The notes beneath the pieces are model-generated. The model was not told the DNA's origin. It worked only from the letters and a program-made list of their open reading frames with translations, and searched no databases. A stretch of 64,000 nucleotides of DNA from Paracoccus sanguinis (GTDB taxonomy: Bacteria; Pseudomonadota; Alphaproteobacteria; Rhodobacterales; Rhodobacteraceae), in NCBI RefSeq assembly GCF_900106665.1, contig NZ_FNNA01000002.1:496001-560000 (forward strand), in the 5' to 3' direction. This document shows, in pieces, positions 27,273 through 36,240 of this stretch (positions within the stretch are counted from its first letter, which is position 1; each line of letters opens with the position of its first letter). A program made the translations under genes and the position numbers.

Positions 27273-27301
27273 TTGCAGCCCCCCGCGGGCTTCTCTACAT
27301 C
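27273..27301 (+). promoter_or_regulatory. Promoter of tRNA-Gly
   Basis: TTGCAG (27273-27278), a 17-base spacer, then TACATC (27296-27301), 37 bases before the tRNA. The -35 is good and the -10 weak. Confidence 0.5.
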
Positions 27302-27338
27302 ACCCGTCACCGGCAGCGGACGCCGCCGGGAACGGAGC

Positions 27339-27413
27339 GCGGGCGTAGCTCAGGGGTAGAGCATAACCTTGCCAAGGTTAGGGTCGTGAGTTCGAATCTC
27401 ATCGCCCGCTCCA
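27339..27413 (+). tRNA. tRNA-Gly (anticodon GCC)
   Basis: A 75-base cloverleaf with the CCA end encoded. The acceptor stem GCGGGCG pairs with CGCCCGC. The D-arm contains GCTCAGGGGTAGAGC. The anticodon arm AACCTTGCCAAGGTT presents GCC. The T-arm contains GTGAGTTCGAATCTCAT. All stems pair. It reads the GGC/GGU glycine codons, the dominant ones in this genome. A terminator follows at once. Confidence 0.98.
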
Positions 27414-27419
27414 ACGTCA

Positions 27420-27449
27420 AAAGGGCCGGTCCTTCGGGGCCGGCCCTTT
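27420..27449 (+). terminator. Rho-independent terminator after tRNA-Gly
   Basis: AAAGGGCCGG-TCCTTCGGGG-CCGGCCCTTT: a 10-bp stem and T-tract seven bases after the tRNA CCA. Confidence 0.92.
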
Positions 27450-27498
27450 GCGTTCGCCGGTGCCGCGCCGGTCGCTGCACCCGCCGGTGCACCCGGCG

Positions 27499-28188
27499 CT
27501 ACACCCCCAGCCAGTCGTTCGCCTGATCCTCGGTCAGCGCCTCGAGGCGCCCGTGCCAGATGCTGCGCCCGCGTTCGAGGATCACCGCGTGGTCGGCGAT
27601 CTGGCGCAACTCGCGCAGGCTCTTGTCCACCAGCAGGATCGACTGCCCGTCCTGCTTGAGCCGGACGATGGCGGCCCAGATCTCCTGCCGGACCACGGGG
27701 GCGAGGCCCTCGGTCGCCTCGTCGAGGATCAGAAGCCGCGGGTTGGTCATCAGCGCCCGGCCGATGGCGAGCATCTGCTGCTCACCCCCCGACAGCGTCG
27801 CCGCGCGCTGGCCCCGCCGCTCGGCGAGGCGCGGGAACAGCGCCTCGACCCGCGCCCGGTCCCACGGGCCGGGGCGGGCGGCCACGCCCAGGTTCTCGGC
27901 CACGGTGAGCGGCGCGAAGCAGCGCCGCCCCTCGGGGACGAGGCCGACGCCCAGCCGGGCGATGCGGTGCGGGGCGAGCCCCCCGAGCGGCCGCCCGTCC
28001 AGGCTGACGCGCCCGGCGGTGGGGGGTGTCAGCCCGCAGATCGCGCGGATCGTCGTCGTCTTGCCCATGCCGTTGCGGCCCATCAGTGCCAGCACCTCGC
28101 CGGGTGCCAGCGCCAGATCGACGCCGAACAGCGCCTGCACCGGACCATAGCCGGCCTCGAGCCCCGCGGTTTCCAGAAGCGCGCTCAC
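27499..28188 (-). CDS. livF: Branched-chain-type ABC transporter ATP-binding protein (LivF)
   Basis: 229-residue ABC ATPase of the HAAT family. Walker A is GRNGMGKTTT, the signature motif LSGGEQQMLAIGRAL and Walker B LLILDEATEGL. It is the short LivF type. It is the last gene of the putative aminobenzoate operon and overlaps livG by four bases. With LivG it energises import by LivH and LivM of the substrate captured by the binding protein at 30879-32021. The conserved linkage suggests an aromatic amino acid such as 2-aminobenzoate rather than leucine, but substrate cannot be read from sequence. Confidence 0.92.
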   Translation of the reverse strand: MSALLETAGLEAGYGPVQALFGVDLALAPGEVLALMGRNGMGKTTTIRAICGLTPPTAGRVSLDGRPLGGLAPHRIARLGVGLVPEGRRCFAPLTVAENLGVAARPGPWDRARVEALFPRLAERRGQRAATLSGGEQQMLAIGRALMTNPRLLILDEATEGLAPVVRQEIWAAIVRLKQDGQSILLVDKSLRELRQIADHAVILERGRSIWHGRLEALTEDQANDWLGV

Positions 28189-28964
28189 TCGTCCTCTCCC
28201 AGATACGAGCGGCGCACCTCGGGGTCGCGGCGGATCGCCTCGACCGCGCCGCTGGCGATGATTCGCCCGGCGACGAGGACCGAGACCCGGTCGGCCAGCG
28301 CGAAGACCGCGTCCATGTCGTGCTCGACCAGCAGGATCGGCGCCTCGGCCTTGAGCGCCGAGAGCAGCGCCACGAGCTGCCCCGCCCCCTCGCCGCCCAT
28401 CCCCGCCATCGGCTCGTCCAGCAGGAAGAGCTGCGGGTGCAGCGCCAGCGCCATTGCGATCTCGAGCTTGCGACGCTCGCCGTGGCTGAGCGTCGCGGCC
28501 GGCACCGTCTCGCGCCCCGCCAGCCCGGCGGCGGCGATGTGGCGCCTGGCCGGGCCGGTCAGCGCGGGGTCGCCCAGCACCGGGCGCAGAAAGCGGAAGC
28601 TGTGCCCGCTGGCCCCCTGCTCGGCCAGCACGACGTTCTGCAGTACGGTGAAGTCCGCGATCACCTGGCTGACCTGGAAGCTGCGGGCGAGGCCGAGGCG
28701 CGCGCGCCCCGCCGCATCCACCCCGTCGATGGACCGGCCGCGGAACCGCACCGTGCCCGCGTCTGGGCGCAGCTCGCCGGTGATCTGCTTGATGAGCGTG
28801 GACTTGCCGGCGCCGTTGGGGCCGATCAGGGCGTGGATCTCTCCGGCCCGCAGGGTCAGCGAGACGTCGTCGGTGGCGGTCAGGGCACCGAAGGACTTGC
28901 GCAACCCGCGGATGTCGAGGATCGGCTCGGCAAGCGGCACGGGCTGGGGGACCGGCTCAGTCAT
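28185..28964 (-). CDS. livG: Branched-chain-type ABC transporter ATP-binding protein (LivG)
   Basis: 259-residue ABC ATPase. Walker A GPNGAGKSTL, signature LSHGERRKLEIAMAL (the H-for-G variant usual in LivG) and Walker B LFLLDEPMAGMGGEG are present, with the LivG C-terminal extension ending RRSYLGED. It overlaps livM by eight bases and livF by four. It forms the ATPase heterodimer with LivF. Confidence 0.93.
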   Translation of the reverse strand: MTEPVPQPVPLAEPILDIRGLRKSFGALTATDDVSLTLRAGEIHALIGPNGAGKSTLIKQITGELRPDAGTVRFRGRSIDGVDAAGRARLGLARSFQVSQVIADFTVLQNVVLAEQGASGHSFRFLRPVLGDPALTGPARRHIAAAGLAGRETVPAATLSHGERRKLEIAMALALHPQLFLLDEPMAGMGGEGAGQLVALLSALKAEAPILLVEHDMDAVFALADRVSVLVAGRIIASGAVEAIRRDPEVRRSYLGEDE

Positions 28965-29931
28965 GGCTGCGCCCCCGTCCGCTCAGGATGCCGACGATGC
29001 CGCCCGGCGCGAACATCACGATGCCGAGCAGCGCGAGCCCGAGCAGCGCCTGCCAGTATTCGCTGACGCCGCCGACCAGATGCTCGAGGATCACATAGGT
29101 CATGGCCCCCGCCAGCGGTCCCATCAGCCGCCCGACGCCGCCGAGGATGACGAAGACCATGATCTCGCCCGACATGTGCCAGCTGAGCGCGGCTGGCGAG
29201 ATGAAGCGGTTGAGATCGGCGTAGAGCGAGCCCGCCAGCGCCGTGATCGCGGCCGAGATGACGAAGGCGGTCAGTCGGATGCCGAAGGGGCGGATGCCGA
29301 CCGCGGTGACCCGCTGCGGGTTGCGCCGCGCCGCCTGCAGCGCCAGGCCGAAGCGCGCCCGCATCATTACCGCGACCAGCGCCAGCGCCAGCAGCAGCAG
29401 CGTGACGCAGACCCCGAACCAGGTCAGCGGGTTCATCGTCGCCAGCCCCGGCAGGCGGTTCCGGACATAGAACGACAGCCCGTCCTCGCCCCCGTAGGCC
29501 GGCCAGCCGATCGCGAACCAGTAGATCATCTGCGCGAAGGCCAGCGTCACCATGATGAAATAGACGCCCGAGGTCCTGAGGCTCAGCGCCCCGATCACCA
29601 GCGCGGCGAGCGCCCCCGCGGCCATCGCCGCGGGCCAGATCACCAGCAGGTCGGTGGTGCCGGGCAGGCTGCCCAGGATCGGCTCGCCCGACATGGCGTG
29701 GCTCGCCAGCACCCCGGTGACATAGCCGCCGATGCCGAAGAAGGCGGCATGGCCGAAGCTGACCAGCCCGCCGTAGCCGAGCACGAGGTTCAGCCCGACC
29801 CCGGCGAGCGCGAGGATCGCGGCCTTGGTGGCGAGCGTCACCCAGAAGCCGTGGCCGGTCCAGTGCGCGGCCAGCCCGCCGCCGATCAGCAGCGCCAGCA
29901 GCCCGGCGTTGACGAGGGACGCCCGGCTCAC
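28957..29931 (-). CDS. livM: Branched-chain-type ABC transporter permease (LivM)
   Basis: 324-residue permease with about ten transmembrane helices. The family motif LNLVLGYGGLVSFGHAAFFGIGGY is present. A GTG start at 29931 overlaps the livH stop (GTGA), matching the coupling used across the operon, and removes a doubtful N-terminal stretch present in the longer frame. ISGRGRSHD at the C-terminus faces the cytoplasm. Confidence 0.9.
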   Translation of the reverse strand: MSRASLVNAGLLALLIGGGLAAHWTGHGFWVTLATKAAILALAGVGLNLVLGYGGLVSFGHAAFFGIGGYVTGVLASHAMSGEPILGSLPGTTDLLVIWPAAMAAGALAALVIGALSLRTSGVYFIMVTLAFAQMIYWFAIGWPAYGGEDGLSFYVRNRLPGLATMNPLTWFGVCVTLLLLALALVAVMMRARFGLALQAARRNPQRVTAVGIRPFGIRLTAFVISAAITALAGSLYADLNRFISPAALSWHMSGEIMVFVILGGVGRLMGPLAGAMTYVILEHLVGGVSEYWQALLGLALLGIVMFAPGGIVGILSGRGRSHD

Positions 29932-30839
29932 GCCCGCACCCCGAAGAGGCCCGCAGGCCGCCACAGCAGCACCGCCGCCATCAGCAGATAGATCGACATC
30001 GAGGCGAGGCTCGCGCCCAGCGTGTTGGCCTCGGCCGTCGGCATGATGCGGGCGAGCAGCCCGGGCAGCAGCGCCCGGCCGAGGCTCTCGGTCATGCCGA
30101 CGAGGATCGCCGCGACCAACGCCCCGCCGATCGAGCCGATCCCGCCGATCACCACGACGACGAAGGCGAGGATCAGCACCGGCTCGCCCATCCCGACCTG
30201 CACCGACTGCACGGCGCCGACCAGCGCGCCGGCCAGCCCCGCGAGCGCGGCGCCGAGCGCGAAGACCACGGTGTAGAGCCGGGCGATGTCTACGCCGAGC
30301 GCGCCGATCATCTCGCGGTCGGCCTCGCCCGCGCGGATGCGGGCGCCCAGCCGGGTGCGGGTCATCAGCAGGAAGAGCCCCGCGGCGATCAGCGCCCCCA
30401 CCCCGATCACGCCGAGGCGGAACACCGGATAGACCAGCCCCCCCGGCAGCGTCACCGTACCCGACAGGGCCGGGGGCAGCGTGAGGTAAAGTGGGAACGA
30501 GCCGAACATCCAGCGCATCCCCTCGGACGCGATCAGGATCAGCGCGAAGGTCGCGAGCACCTGGTCGAGGTGGTCGCGGGCGTAGAGGCGGCGGATCACC
30601 ACCGCCTCGACCAGCGCGCCCGCGGCCGCCGCGGCGGCAAGGCTCGCCGCGACGCCGAGGGCGAAGCTGCCCGTTTCGCGCGCCACCACCGCACAGGCGA
30701 AGGCGCCGATCATGTAGAGCGAGCCGTGCGCGAGGTTGATGAGCCCCATGACGCCGAACACCAGCGTCAGGCCCGCCGCCATCAGGAACAGCGTCATCCC
30801 GTATTGCAGCCCGTTGAGAAGCTGTTCGACGATCAGCAT
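29928..30839 (-). CDS. livH: Branched-chain-type ABC transporter permease (LivH)
   Basis: 303-residue permease. It starts VEQLLNGLQYGMTLFLMAAGLTLVFGVMGLINLAHGSLYM, the standard LivH opening, and has about eight hydrophobic helices and the EAA-like loop around IGALGVDIARLY. It lies 39 bases after the binding-protein gene. Confidence 0.93.
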   Translation of the reverse strand: MLIVEQLLNGLQYGMTLFLMAAGLTLVFGVMGLINLAHGSLYMIGAFACAVVARETGSFALGVAASLAAAAAAGALVEAVVIRRLYARDHLDQVLATFALILIASEGMRWMFGSFPLYLTLPPALSGTVTLPGGLVYPVFRLGVIGVGALIAAGLFLLMTRTRLGARIRAGEADREMIGALGVDIARLYTVVFALGAALAGLAGALVGAVQSVQVGMGEPVLILAFVVVVIGGIGSIGGALVAAILVGMTESLGRALLPGLLARIMPTAEANTLGASLASMSIYLLMAAVLLWRPAGLFGVRA

Positions 30840-30878
30840 GAGGTCATCCCCACCCCGGCCCCGGCGCGCGCAGCCGTC

Positions 30879-32021
30879 CTACATCTTGCACTCGGCCGCG
30901 TAGGCGTCGGCGTGGTCGGTCAGGGCGGTCCCCACGATCTTGTTGGTCAGCACCCCCTGGTCGTTCTTGATGACCTCGCGGACATAGAGGTCCTGGATCG
31001 GGTGCTGGTTCGGGCCGAAGCTGAACTTGCCCCGCACGCTCGGGAACTCGGCCGCCTTGAGCGCGGTGCGGAAGGCGTCGTGGTCGCTGACCTCGGCCTT
31101 GGCGGCCGCCGACAGGATCAGGTTCGCGGTGTCATACCCCTGCGCCGCATAGACCGAGGGCAGGCGGTTGTAGGCCTTCTGGAACTCGGCCACGAAGGTC
31201 TTGTTGGCCTCGTTGTCGAGGTCGGGCGACCAGCTTGCGGTGTTCTTGACCCCCAGCGCCGCGTCGCCGACGGCGGGCAGGATGTCCTGATCGAAGCTGA
31301 AGGCCGGGCCGATCAGCGGGGTTTTGACGCCGCTCGTGGCGTATTGCTTCATGAACGAGATGCCCATGCCGCCGGGCAGGAAGAAGAACACCGCATCCGC
31401 CCCGGAGTCGCGGATCTGGGCGATCTCGCCGGCGTAGTCGGTCTGGCCGACCTGGGTATAGACCTCGCCCGCCAGCTCGCCCTTGTAGAAGCGCTTGAAG
31501 CCCGAAAGCGAGTCCTTGCCCGCCGGGTAGTTCGGCGCCATCACGAAGACCTTCTTGTAGCCGGCGTCGGTCGCCGCCTGACCCGCGGCCTCGTGGAAGT
31601 TGTCGTTCTGGTAGCTGACGGCGAAGTAGTCCTTGTTGCACTGGGCGCCCGCCAGCGCCGAGGGCGCGGCGTTGGTCGAGACGTAGAACTTGCCCTGCTG
31701 GACCGCCGCCGGGACCACCGCCATAGCGAGGTTCGACCAGACGATCCCGGTCAGCAGGTCGACGCCGTCCTGCTGGATCATCTTGTCGGCGATCTGCACC
31801 GCCACGTCGGGCTTCTGCTGGTCGTCCTCGGTGACCACGGTGATGTCCCTGGCCTTGTCCCCCGCCAGCTTGAGGGCGAGGTCGAAGCCGTCGCGGGTGT
31901 CGATCCCGAGGCCCGCGCCGCCGCCCGACAGCGTGGTGATCATGCCGATCTTGACCGGGCCGGCCATCGCGGTGCCCGCGCTCAGCGCCGCAAGGACGCC
32001 CAGGGTGGTGATGAGTTTCAT
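30879..32021 (-). CDS. ABC transporter substrate-binding protein (LivK-type)
   Basis: 380-residue periplasmic binding protein, type I fold (peripla_BP_6). The signal peptide LITTLGVLAALSAGTAMAG is cleaved before GPVKIGMITTLSGGGAGLG. The length and motifs NAAPSALAGAQCNKDYFAVS and PAGKDSLSGFKRFYKGE suit aromatic-compound binders of the family better than the leucine binder, though this is inference. GAGAGGAAA precedes ATG 32021. 139 bases separate it from the CoA ligase upstream. Confidence 0.9.
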   Translation of the reverse strand: MKLITTLGVLAALSAGTAMAGPVKIGMITTLSGGGAGLGIDTRDGFDLALKLAGDKARDITVVTEDDQQKPDVAVQIADKMIQQDGVDLLTGIVWSNLAMAVVPAAVQQGKFYVSTNAAPSALAGAQCNKDYFAVSYQNDNFHEAAGQAATDAGYKKVFVMAPNYPAGKDSLSGFKRFYKGELAGEVYTQVGQTDYAGEIAQIRDSGADAVFFFLPGGMGISFMKQYATSGVKTPLIGPAFSFDQDILPAVGDAALGVKNTASWSPDLDNEANKTFVAEFQKAYNRLPSVYAAQGYDTANLILSAAAKAEVSDHDAFRTALKAAEFPSVRGKFSFGPNQHPIQDLYVREVIKNDQGVLTNKIVGTALTDHADAYAAECKM

Positions 32022-32160
32022 GGTCTTTCCTCTCCTGTGTGCGCGGGGACGTTGCCCCGCCTTGTGACATTCCGGCGGCCCGTGCGCCGCCGCCCCGCGC
32101 GTGTAGAAGGACGGGCGCGCGCCCCGCTGTAAAGCCCGGACGCCCCGGCGGGCGCCGCGA

Positions 32161-33792
32161 TCAGCCCCCCTCCCTGAGGCGGAAGCGCTGGATCTTGCCG
32201 CTTTCGGTCTTGGGCAGGGCGGCGCAGAACACCACGCTGCGGGGGTATTTGTAGGGGGCGATGCTGCGCTTGACGTGATCCTGCAGGTCACGGACCATCA
32301 GCCGGTCGGCCTCGAACCCCTCGCGCAGGACGACATGGGCCTCGACGATCTCGCCGCGCTCGGGGTCGGGCGCGCCGATCACCGCGCATTCGGCGACGGC
32401 GGGGTGGGACAGCAGCGCCGCCTCGACCTCGGGGCCGGCGATGTTGTAGCCGGCCGAGAGGATGATCCCGTCGTTGCGGGCGGCGAAGTGGAAGCGCCCC
32501 TCGTCGTCCTGGGTGAAGCTGTCGCCGGTCAGGTTCCAGCCGCCCTTGACGTAGTCGCGCTGCCGGTCGGGGTCGGCGAGGTAACGGCACCCCAGCGGCC
32601 CCTGCACCGCCAGCCGGCCGAGCGTGCCGCGCGGCACCTCGCGCCCCTCGTCGTCGACGATCATCGCCCGGTAGGTGCTGACCGGCCGCCCGGTGCAGCC
32701 GGGGCGGTGGTCGTCGAAGCGGTTGGTGAGGAAGATGTGCAGCATCTCGGTCGAGCCGATCCCGTCCAGCATCGGCTTGCCGGTGCGGGCCTTCCACTCC
32801 TCATAGACCGGCGCGGGCAGCGTCTCGCCGGCCGAGACGGCGGCACGCAGGCTCGACAGGTCCGCGCCCGCGTCCATCGCCGACAGCATCGCGCGATAGC
32901 CGGTGGGGGCGGTGAAGCAGATCGTGGCCCGGTAGCGCTCGATGATCTCGACCATGTTGGGCGGGCTCGCCTGTTCCAGCAGCGCCGCCGCCGCGCCGAA
33001 GCGCAGCGGGAACACCGCGAGCCCGCCGAGACCGAAGGTGAAGGCGAGCGGCGGAGAGCCGACGAACACGTCCTCGGGCGTGACCTGCAGCACCTCGCGC
33101 GCGTAACCGTCGGCGATGATCAGGATGTCGCGGTGGAAATGCATCGTGGCCTTGGGCGCCCCGGTCGTCCCCGAGGTGAACCCCAGCAGCGCCACATCGT
33201 CGCGCCCGGTCTGCACGCAGTCGAAGCGCACCGGCTTGCCCAGCGCCGCGCGGTCCAGCTCGGCATCGTGGTTGGCGCTGCCGTCGAAGCCCACCACCGT
33301 CTCGAGCACCGGCGCCAGCGCCTTGGCGGCGATCATCTCCTCCATCAGGCGCGTGTCGCAGAGGGCGAACTTGACCTGCGCCTTGTCCACGATCTTGGCC
33401 AGCTCGCCCGCGCGCAGCATCGGCATGGTGTTGACCACGACGGCGCCCGCCTTGGTCGCGGCCAGCTAGCAGGCCACCATCGCCGGGTTGTTGGCCGAGC
33501 GGATCAGCACCCGGTTGCCGGGCTTGACGCCGTAATCCTCGACCAGCGTGCGGGCGATGCGGTTGGTCCAGTCCGACAGCTCCTTGTAGGTGCGCTGGCG
33601 GCCGTTGCCGATCAGCGCCACGCGGTCGCCGTGGCCGTGCTGGACCATCCGGTCGGTCAGCTCGTGGCCGATGTTCAGCCATTCGGGGTAACGGAACGGC
33701 CCGAGGTCGATCTTCGGCCAGAGCGCGGCCGGGGGCAGGTTGTCGCGGCTAAAGCTGTCCTCGTGGCCCGAGGGGCCGAGGGGTTCGTTCAT
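32161..33792 (-). pseudogene. 2-aminobenzoate-CoA ligase interrupted by an in-frame amber codon
   Basis: 544-codon acyl-adenylate-forming enzyme that would activate 2-aminobenzoate to its CoA thioester, the first step of the cluster. The reading frame is intact except for one TAG at 33466-33468 (codon 109), between NNPAMVAC and LAATKAGAVVVN, where the family has Trp; a single TGG to TAG change explains it. After it all motifs are intact: GFTSGTTGAPK (P-loop), GIGSTEM, and GESGKIQR-like TESGKIQRFRLRE. Either this is a recent nonsense mutation or a base-calling error. Downstream translation restart is possible at an internal ATG at 33438, but the product would lack the N-terminal subdomain. Its start overlaps RidA by four bases. 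Confidence 0.88.
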
Positions 33793-34229
33793 CGCCCGCC
33801 CTCCCCCGCCGCGGGGCCCGCGTCGGGCACCACCGCCGTCGCCTCGATCTCGAGCCGGGCGCGGTCCTCGACCAACGCCACCACCTGCACCAGCGCCATC
33901 GCCGGGTAGTGCCGGCCCAGGTGCTTGCGGTAGACGGCGCCCAGGTCGCGCAGCCGGCTCATGTATTCCTGCTTGTCCACCACGAACCAGGTCATCCGGG
34001 TCAGGTGCTCGGGCCCCGCCCCCGCCTCGGCCAGAAGCGCCACGATCGCGCCAAGGATGCGGTCGGTCTGCTCGATGAAATCGTCGCTGTGCCAGACCTG
34101 CTGTTCGTCCCAGCCGACCAGCCCGCCCAGCCAGATCGTCGTGCCGGGGCGCGAGACGACCGCGTTGGCGTAGCCCTGGGCGGGTTTCCAGCCCTCGGGG
34201 TTCAGGAACTCGTGCGGACTTTCACTCAT
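33789..34229 (-). CDS. RidA-family enamine/imine deaminase-like protein
   Basis: 146 residues of the YjgF/YER057c/UK114 fold: GTTIWLGGLVGWDEQ, the trimer-forming region, and a C-terminal EDRARLEIEATAVV strand. RidA proteins hydrolyse reactive enamines and imines to ketones and ammonia. The strand before EIEATAVV holds EDRARLEIE, with Arg at the place of the catalytic Arg. In this cluster the monooxygenase/reductase product is an enamine, so a dedicated deaminating role is plausible (inference). ATG 34229 is used because GGGAG lies seven bases upstream; an ATG at 34235 is too close to it. Confidence 0.88.
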   Translation of the reverse strand: MSESPHEFLNPEGWKPAQGYANAVVSRPGTTIWLGGLVGWDEQQVWHSDDFIEQTDRILGAIVALLAEAGAGPEHLTRMTWFVVDKQEYMSRLRDLGAVYRKHLGRHYPAMALVQVVALVEDRARLEIEATAVVPDAGPAAGEGGR

Positions 34230-34638
34230 CGCCATGCTCCCTTGCGGCCTCGAGCCGGGCCCGCATCTCTCGGGGCCAGGCGGCAGGCTTGCCGCCCCGG
34301 CCGATCCACACCAGCGTCTTGCGCACCTCGAGCCGCGTGTCGCCCGCCCCCACCCGCGCCGTCAGCGCCAGATCGAGGCTCGACCGCCCGACCCGCAGCA
34401 CCGTCAGCGTCCAGTCGAGCCGGTCGCCGAGCCGCGAGGGCAGCCGGAAATCGGCCTCGAGCCGGGCGGTCGGGGCGCCCTCGCCCGCCGCCATCACCTC
34501 GGCGTAGCTGCGGCCCACCACCTCGGCGAAGAAGTTTTCGCACACCGAGTTGGTCATCTCGAAATATCGCGCGTAGAACACGATCCCGGCCGGATCGCAG
34601 TGATTGAACTCGACCGGGATCGTCCGCCGGTAGCTCAT
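34222..34638 (-). CDS. Acyl-CoA thioesterase, 4-hydroxybenzoyl-CoA thioesterase type
   Basis: 138-residue hot-dog fold thioesterase. The N-terminus RTIPVEFNHCDPAGIVFYARYFEM carries the catalytic Asp in the DPAGIVF motif of the 4-hydroxybenzoyl-CoA thioesterase (Pseudomonas) group. In an aminobenzoyl-CoA operon it may release CoA from dead-end thioesters. It overlaps both neighbours (four bases with the cupin gene, eight with ridA). Confidence 0.92.
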   Translation of the reverse strand: MSYRRTIPVEFNHCDPAGIVFYARYFEMTNSVCENFFAEVVGRSYAEVMAAGEGAPTARLEADFRLPSRLGDRLDWTLTVLRVGRSSLDLALTARVGAGDTRLEVRKTLVWIGRGGKPAAWPREMRARLEAAREHGDE

Positions 34639-35084
34639 TCGTTGGCCTCGGGCGGCAGGAAATCGACCTCGTGGGCGGCGCGGACGCGCACCACCTCGTC
34701 CACGTCGGTCATGTCGTGCAGCACCTCGAACAGCGCCTCGAGCCGGCCCGCGGGCGAGACCCAGAAGAGCGCCCGCGCCGGCGTGTCGGACTTGTTGAAA
34801 TAGCCGTGCGGGACGGCGCGCGGCATCCGCACCAGATCGCCCGCCTTCGCCGTCGTCCACTGGCTGTCCAGCTTCAGCTCGAGCTGCCCCTCCTGCACGA
34901 GGATGAACTCGTCCTGCGTGGGGTGGATGTGGACGGGCACGAACTGCCCCGGCTCGCTGTTCGTCTCGAACGCGAAGCTCGCGTCGCAGCTCGCCTTGGG
35001 AAAATAGCGCTGGCCGAGGATGTTCAGCTCGCGCCCGTGATAGGCCTCGCCGTTGCGGGTGATCCCGCCTTGCAGGTCGCTCAT
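34635..35084 (-). CDS. Cupin-fold protein
   Basis: 149-residue single-domain cupin. The two metal motifs are visible: [15 protein letters not shown] (two His and one Glu) and [10 protein letters not shown] (third His). The N-terminal part contains [16 protein letters not shown]. The function is unknown; cupins of this kind may act as small dioxygenases, isomerases or hydrolases. Its place between the acyl-CoA dehydrogenase and thioesterase genes, with ATGA overlaps on both sides, points to a step in the aminobenzoate pathway. Confidence 0.88.
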   Translation of the reverse strand: MSDLQGGITRNGEAYHGRELNILGQRYFPKASCDASFAFETNSEPGQFVPVHIHPTQDEFILVQEGQLELKLDSQWTTAKAGDLVRMPRAVPHGYFNKSDTPARALFWVSPAGRLEALFEVLHDMTDVDEVVRVRAAHEVDFLPPEANE

Positions 35085-36235
35085 CTCTCCCCTCCCTGAA
35101 AGCCGCCCGCGACCGCGCGGGCGATGATGATGCGCTGGACGTCGCTGGCGCCCTCATAGATCCTGAGCGCGCGGATCTCGCGGTAGAGGCGCTCGACGGT
35201 CTCGCCGTGGCGCACCCCGTCGCCGCCGTGAAGCTGCACGGCGGTGTCGATGACCCGCTGCGCGGCCTCGGTCGCGTAGAGCTTGGCCATCGCCGCCTCG
35301 CGGGTGATGCGGGCGGGCCGCAGGACGTCGCGGGTCCAGGCGGCGCGGTAGATCAGCAGCGCCGCAGCGTCGATCTCCAGCGCCATGTCGGCCAGATGCC
35401 CCTCGACGATCTGGTGGTCGATCAGCCGCCCGCCGCCGGGGCGCGGCCGGTGGACCCGCGCCAGCGCCTCGTCGAGCGCCCGGCGCGCGAACCCCAGCGC
35501 CGCGGCCCCCACGGTCGCGCGGAAGAGGTCGAGGACCGCCATCACCACCTTGAACCCCGCCCCCGCCTCGCCGATCAGCGCCCCCGCGGGCAGGCTCACG
35601 CCGTCGAGCCTGAGGCGGGCGAGCGGATGCGGCGCGATCACCTCGATCCGCTCGGCGATGCTCAGGCCGGGGGTGTCGGCGGGCATTAGGAAGGCCGAGA
35701 GACCGCGCGCGCCCGGTGCCTCGCCGCTGCGCGCGAGGATCACATAGACATCGGCGATGCCGCCGTTCGAGATATAGGTCTTTTCGCCGTCGAGCACCCA
35801 GTCCTCGCCCTCGCGCCGCGCGGTGGTCGCGGTCTGGGCCACGTCCGACCCCGCCCCCGGCTCGGTCAGCGCAAAGGCCGAGATCGCCGCGCCCGCCCGC
35901 GTCCGGTCGAGCCAGCGGCGCTGTTCGGGCGTGCCGAACAGGCTCACCGCCCCCATCCCCAGCCCCTGCATGGCAAAGGCGAAATCGGCGAGGCCGTCGT
36001 GGCGCGCCAGCGTCTCGCGGATCAGGCAGAGCGTCCGCAGGTCGATCGCCTCGCCGCCCGAGTGGGTGAGCCAACCGCCCGCCCCCAGCCGCGCCACCAG
36101 ATCGGGGCAGGCGGCATCGGTGTCGGCGTGGTCGACGGCGCCAAGCTCGCGCCCCGCCCAGTCGTCGAGCGCCCCGGCCAGGTCGCGGTGGCGGTCCTCG
36201 AAGAACGGCCAGTCGAGAAAGCTGCGGTCGGCCAT
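35081..36235 (-). CDS. Acyl-CoA dehydrogenase
   Basis: 384-residue FAD acyl-CoA dehydrogenase. [21 protein letters not shown] and [15 protein letters not shown] form the FAD-binding region, and the C-terminus has QLHGGDGV and [15 protein letters not shown], where the Glu is the usual catalytic-base position. It would oxidise a ring-derived acyl-CoA during the beta-oxidation-like stage. ATG 36235 ([12 protein letters not shown]) is used; the longer frame is a shadow of the hydratase gene. Confidence 0.94.
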   Translation of the reverse strand: MADRSFLDWPFFEDRHRDLAGALDDWAGRELGAVDHADTDAACPDLVARLGAGGWLTHSGGEAIDLRTLCLIRETLARHDGLADFAFAMQGLGMGAVSLFGTPEQRRWLDRTRAGAAISAFALTEPGAGSDVAQTATTARREGEDWVLDGEKTYISNGGIADVYVILARSGEAPGARGLSAFLMPADTPGLSIAERIEVIAPHPLARLRLDGVSLPAGALIGEAGAGFKVVMAVLDLFRATVGAAALGFARRALDEALARVHRPRPGGGRLIDHQIVEGHLADMALEIDAAALLIYRAAWTRDVLRPARITREAAMAKLYATEAAQRVIDTAVQLHGGDGVRHGETVERLYREIRALRIYEGASDVQRIIIARAVAGGFQGGER

Positions 36236-36240
36236 GTCCC

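Noticed and set aside
33466..33468. TAG in the ligase gene as a pyrrolysine or readthrough codon
   Set aside because: No pyl genes are seen, the family has Trp here, and a single base change explains it.
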